In this document: one piece after another, positions 59,820 through 64,000 of the stretch | How the letters are laid out: every line of letters begins with the position of its first letter | Numbering within the stretch: the stretch's first letter is position 1 | Assembly: GCA_013397695.1 (NCBI GenBank) | Contig: VYZI01000134.1 | Span: forward strand, 1,619,170-1,683,169 | Reading direction: 5' to 3' | Length of the DNA: 64,000 bases | Source: Centropus unirufus | Lineage: Eukaryota; Chordata; Aves; Cuculiformes; Centropidae | The notes under the pieces: generated by a model | What the model was told of the DNA's origin: nothing | Database searches by the model: none | Seen by the model: the letters and a program-made list of their open reading frames with translations, nothing else | Made by a program: the position numbers and the translations under genes

Positions 59820-60414
59820 AAAACATTTAAACCCAAATCTAAGCTTCTTTTCCAGAAGTAATTAAGGTTTGATTGAAACAACTTCTCAAACAACCTCTTC
59901 CAGTTTTCACAAAAACTTATTTAATTAAAAAAATCTTTTAAGTTATTTGGTCCTTTGGCAAATTTGCAGCACAAACAATGCCTCCTGTACCAAACTCATT
60001 ATTGCCTTCAAAATGGTTTTCGTTTTATTGATCATATTTAAATCGAGCATCCTTTGTGTTGTACAATAGCGGTGTTCATTTACATCAAGTAGGGTGCCAA
60101 GGCCACAGATATTACTCCAGGCACCAGAAACAGAACGGCAGAATACAGTTAAATAAAACAGTTTTGACATTCTTTATTTTAATTTTTTTGCCATGGATTC
60201 CAAGGACTTATTCCAGAATTTATGCTTCTTCTGCAAAATATGCTCTTAAAAATCCTCCTGGAGTCTCACAGATTTTTATATGGAACCACAATAAAAAACC
60301 TCTTCCCCAATTCTGTCCTCTTTTTGCCTTCAAACACTGGTGGCTTTGTTTCAAAAGCCCGAGTCTGACCTTCCAGCATGAGGATTCGCTCTTCAGACCT
60401 ACGAAACGGAGCTT

Positions 60415-60701
60415 CTAATAGGTCTCAGAATCCGAGTCATTGAGTTCATCTTCTTCTGCATACGGGTACCCATCTTCCCTGCCAATGTTGTTGAACGTAC
60501 AGTAAGAGCTGTGGTCACTCCTCATGATTGGCAAGGAGTCGAAGGTGACAGTTTTTGAGGTGTTGGTGTAATGATTAATGGCATTGAAGGTAAGGGAAGG
60601 TAACGTGCTGCTCGATGAAACGGGCATCATCGTGGCCAGGATGAGAGCGAGGCAATCGGCCACATCCTTGTTGGGCGCACAGGCCAAAGCTGGTGTGTAA
60701 C
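60415..60701 (-). CDS. ANKRD28: ANKRD28 terminal coding exon
   Basis: ANKRD28 is an ankyrin-repeat regulatory subunit of protein phosphatase 6. After acceptor TTGCAG (AG at 60703-60702) the exon encodes 94 residues plus part of a glycine codon, ending in TAG at 60417-60415. It reads YTPALACAPNKDVADCLALI, later LTFNAINHYTNTSKTVTFDS and ends DELNDSDSETY. The first part is the end of the last ankyrin repeat; the rest is the acidic C-terminal tail. The tail is very close to the mammalian ANKRD28 C-terminus as I know it, including DELNDSDSETY. The rest of the gene lies beyond the right edge. Orientation matches synteny with BTD. Confidence 0.95.
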
Positions 60702-61263
60702 CTGCAAAGCCACGACAAAACAAAACATTTACAATAAAGACAAGGTAAGAATTCCTCCAGGATCCTGTCAACTTTTAGCTGCAAAAATACTTCATATCGC
60801 TTAGTTCTGCCCTGTTTAAATAACAAAGACCACTGATTTAAATGCATTATCAATTAGTATTTTTTAACTTCTTGTTACAAGCCCAGCCCAGCAGTTGGTC
60901 AGCTTTGGTCAGAGGTGCAGTTGTTTTGTTGAGCACAGGAAAACACTTTAGGCCCATGAGTAAAGCCTGGCTTTGAAAATGGTGAGGAAGTCACCTGGCT
61001 GGGGAGAGACAACTATTGGCAGCCAGCAGCGATGGGTGAAGGCACCGTGGGAGCTACAGCTCAACACATTAAATATCTCTTCATGCAGAAGCTTCCATAA
61101 CTGCTCATCAGGGACAGTCACTTTAGTAAGAGCGTCCCACCTCGGTGACAAGCTGGCAAAGCACCTGGGCCAGTTAACAGAAGAGGCCATCTCAATCAAC
61201 ATTTCCTTGATTACAGGTTACAGTCATAGGAACTGCATCGAAAGCCAACATTTCACTTCTGTT

Positions 61264-62172
61264 GGAGGGGTGTAAATGGTGTCCCTCCGGGGTCTGTACT
61301 GGGACCGGTGCTGTTTAATATTTCCACCAATGACACAGGCAGCAAGATTGAGGGCAACCTCAGCAAGCCTGCAGGTGACACCCAGCTGAGTGGTGTGGCT
61401 GCCACACCAGGACGGGATGTCATCCAGAGGGACCTGGACAAGCAGGAGAACTGGGCCTGTGGGGACCTCATGAGATTCAATACGGCAAAGCGCAAGGTCC
61501 TGCACCTGAGTTGGGGCAATCTCTGGTTTCAATAGAGGGTGGGGATGATGTGACTGAGAGCAGCCCCGCAGAGAAGGACTTGGGGGTGCCGACTGATGAG
61601 AAGCTCAACATGAGCCAGCAATGCACACTCTCACCCCAGAAGGCCAAACATGTCCTGGGCTGCATCGAAAGAAGGATGGCCAGCAGGGAGAGTGAGGCGA
61701 TCCAGCCTCTCTGTTCCTCACTTCTAACACCCCACCTGGAGTACGGTGTCCAGTTCTGGAATCCTCAATATATGGAGGACATGGAACTGTTGGAGTGGGT
61801 CCAGAGGAGGCTACAAAGATGATCAGAAGGCTGGAGCACCTCTGCTATGAGGACAGGCTGAGAGCTGGGGTTGTTCAGCCGGGAGAAAACAAGACTCCGG
61901 GGAGACCTTACGGCAGCCTTCCAGTACCTGAAGAGGCTCCAGGAAAGCTGGGGAAGGACTTTTTACAAGGGTGTGTAGTGATAGCATGAGGGAGAATGGC
62001 TTTAAATTGGAGAGGGAAAGATTTACACTAGCCATTAGGAAGAAATTCTTCATGCTGAGGGTGGTGAGGCACTGGCACAGGTTGCCCAGGGAGGCTGTGG
62101 ATTCCCCCTCCCTGGAGGTGTTGGAACTGAATAATCTTTAAGGTCCATTCAAACTCAAACCATTCTATGAAT
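61264..62172 (+). mobile_element. CR1 LINE fragment, about 900 bp, longest in window
   Basis: It starts in ORF2 reverse-transcriptase-proximal sequence (cggggtctgtactgggacc). It continues through ggacctggacaagcaggaga and gcagagaaggacttgggggt to the 3' end (aataatctttaaggtccatt...accattctatgaatt). Several frame breaks make it inactive. It is plus-oriented, antisense to ANKRD28. Confidence 0.95.
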
Positions 62173-63841
62173 TAATTTAAAATAATAGATGCCTTTGAAG
62201 CAAACCACAAGATGGAATTTTATCCAGACCTTAGGAATGCAAGGGAAATGAGGGAATGCCTGTTCTACCACAAGGTGCTTTGACTTCTAAGGGAATCTTT
62301 ATTATAGAAATAGATCCAGGTCAAGTTTTAGGGTAGTGTTCAGGAGTAGTTGTGTTGTACAACTGCATGGAAGTTTTAAACAAGTAGGGACGTTACAGAG
62401 AAGAATTGTAGCCAGACTGTGAGAAACTGCAAGCAGGGGACAGTCTGGAACTAATTCCCTCTGGACAGGCCTCACGCTTGATGCTTGGAACAGAGGGAGG
62501 CAAACAGTCCCTGCCCAAAGGAGCATTCAAGCAGGGAAACACACAGATCATTGACGCAGAAGAAGCAGCTGACCACGTGCTAGGGCCACACAGAGGGGCA
62601 GCACAGCACGTGTTTTCATTGTTAGTAGGAGTAGGGCAGCCCTGAAACAGGGACAGCCTGGAGCAGGGATGCATCTTGAGAGGGGTCAGAAGCAAGGCCA
62701 GGGCCAGCTAGGCTTGGCCTTTCAGGCACGTAAGACAGCACAGAAGGCTCAGTACTGATACTCAAACACACACAATTGAGGATCTGCAGCAGCTGAAGAC
62801 CGCACGAAGGGATAATGCACAAAAGTTTATTCAAGCTGTCCATGCTCAACACCAATCCTTTCACTATCATGATTTGATAAAAGCTCCAAGAAGAAAACCA
62901 GGCAGTCATCAGCTACCTTTGAGAGTCCTAGTTGACCATAAAAACCATTAATGGCCAGTGTAAAGATTAAACAGATCACTTGTTCTTTACAAGTTCTCTA
63001 AAAACAGTGTTTATACTAATATTCAGGTGTGGACCTTGAGCTTCTGGCTTTCATGACTAGGAACACAGCATCACAGTTTCATTCTTGCCTTGGACACAGC
63101 CAAATGAATTATTTGCCCCACAGAAGACTCACATCTGTGTCCTCCAACACTTCTTTTTTTGTCTGTTTTAAAATTATAAGATGAAATTGTATTTTTCTGT
63201 CCCTTAAATGACTGCAAACTGCTCATTGTGTCAGGGCAACAATAGGTCTAAATGCTTTAAATGTTCTTTTAATAAGATTTTGGAAGATGCAACTCCACCA
63301 AAATACCTGTACTCATTTCTCATACAATGCTCCCCATCATCTGTACTTTTATGTGCGTAACCCTTCGTAGGACAAAGCTAGCGCCATCTTCATTTACAGA
63401 CAGGCCAACAAGAGCAGAGGGAGGTGAAGCAGCTTCCTTGCACAACCAAAACTAGCGCAGCTGTGGTAGGCTCGGGCTTAGACCAGGGCTTCCCCATCCC
63501 TAACACAGATCTGCTCCCCGCCCAGGGCTTGAACGCTTCCATGAAGGAACCCAGAGGGTTATTGATGTGGTCAGTGCAAAGTGGCTTCTCGAGGCAAACC
63601 GAACAAAGTCTTGCACTTGGAAAGAGAAGAAAGTCATCTGAGACATGAGTCATCTTGTAAGCATCTACAAAGAAATTCCTTCCAGAAAACTGGAGATCTC
63701 CAATAAAAACTAGAATATGAATAAAGAAAGGCTTGGGAAAGACAGAGAGAACAAAAACCCCTGTTCTTAAAAAAGAAGCCTGGAAGGGCAGTGATCGCTG
63801 CAAGGATCAAACTAGAAAATAGGAGAAATCCCCATGCTATG

Positions 63842-64000
63842 TCCTTTGGGCCCCTCACTACAAGGAACACACGGAGGTCCTGGAGCGTGTCCAGAGAAGA
63901 GCAAAGAAGCTGGTGAAGGGGCTGGGGTGCCAGTCTTAGGAGGAGTGGCTGAGGGAACTGGGGTTGTTCAGCCTGAAGGAGGCTGAGGGGAGACCTCATC
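63842..64000 (+). mobile_element. CR1 LINE fragment running off the window
   Basis: It contains the cactacaaggaacacacgga, tggagcgtgtccagagaaga and gttcagcctgaaggaggctg blocks of CR1 ORF2 and continues past the right edge. Plus-oriented, antisense to ANKRD28. Confidence 0.92.

Larger units (their letters stand above)
58690..60414 (-). other. ANKRD28: ANKRD28 3' UTR (extent inferred)
   Basis: Sequence downstream of the ANKRD28 stop. Minus-strand AATAAA signals lie at 60173-60178 (proximal), about 58961-58966, and 58707-58712 (distal, reading AATAAAGCCC). A C12 run (G-run on the sense strand) lies at 59808-59819. The distal signal is taken as the likely end, but transcript data are needed; short and long UTR forms are both possible. 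Confidence 0.5.
60702..64000 (-). other. ANKRD28: ANKRD28 last intron (part)
   Basis: No ankyrin-repeat exon was found on the minus strand to the window end, so this is taken as intron. It contains one long CR1 fragment (61264-62172) and the left part of another (63842-64000). Confidence 0.65.

Overview
The window looks like avian nuclear DNA. Genes are split by GT-AG introns, and at least eleven fragments of chicken-repeat-1 (CR1) LINEs are scattered through it on both strands. The gene order COLQ - HACL1 - BTD - ANKRD28 is the amniote order known from human 3p25. CR1 elements also occur in turtles and crocodilians, so 'bird' is an inference from compact introns and CR1 density. There are no prokaryotic operons, CRISPR arrays or RNA genes that I can support.

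Layout. 1-9313 is intron 1 of COLQ (minus strand). 9314-9419 is the coding part of a COLQ first exon, followed upstream by a simple-repeat-rich leader and promoter. 9420-19323 is intergenic. 19324-41954 is a complete 17-exon HACL1 coding sequence on the minus strand. All exons join in phase to give 576 residues with a peroxisomal C-terminus. 41700-42480 is a CpG-rich, CCAAT/GC-box bidirectional promoter. BTD runs plus-strand from this promoter: intron 1 ends at 46783 and coding exons lie at 46784-47018, 48501-48650 and 50251-51435 (521 residues from the first ATG seen). 51436 to about 58700 is intergenic, with CR1 copies and one orphan exon-like stretch. The 3' end of ANKRD28 (minus strand) follows: a 3' UTR down to about 58.7 kb, the terminal coding exon at 60415-60701, then intron to the window end.

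How the genes relate. HACL1 (thiamine-diphosphate-dependent peroxisomal 2-hydroxyacyl-CoA lyase) and BTD (secreted biotinidase, biotin recycling) are divergent and share one promoter. BTD and ANKRD28 converge. COLQ (collagen tail of synaptic acetylcholinesterase) and ANKRD28 (protein phosphatase 6 subunit) have no evident functional link to the central pair. No novel multi-gene system is apparent. The points most worth a second look are the COLQ first exon, the inverted CR1 pair bracketing the HACL1/BTD promoter, the unresolved BTD first exon, a hairpin beside a HACL1 acceptor site, and an orphan exon-like segment at 56764-56971.
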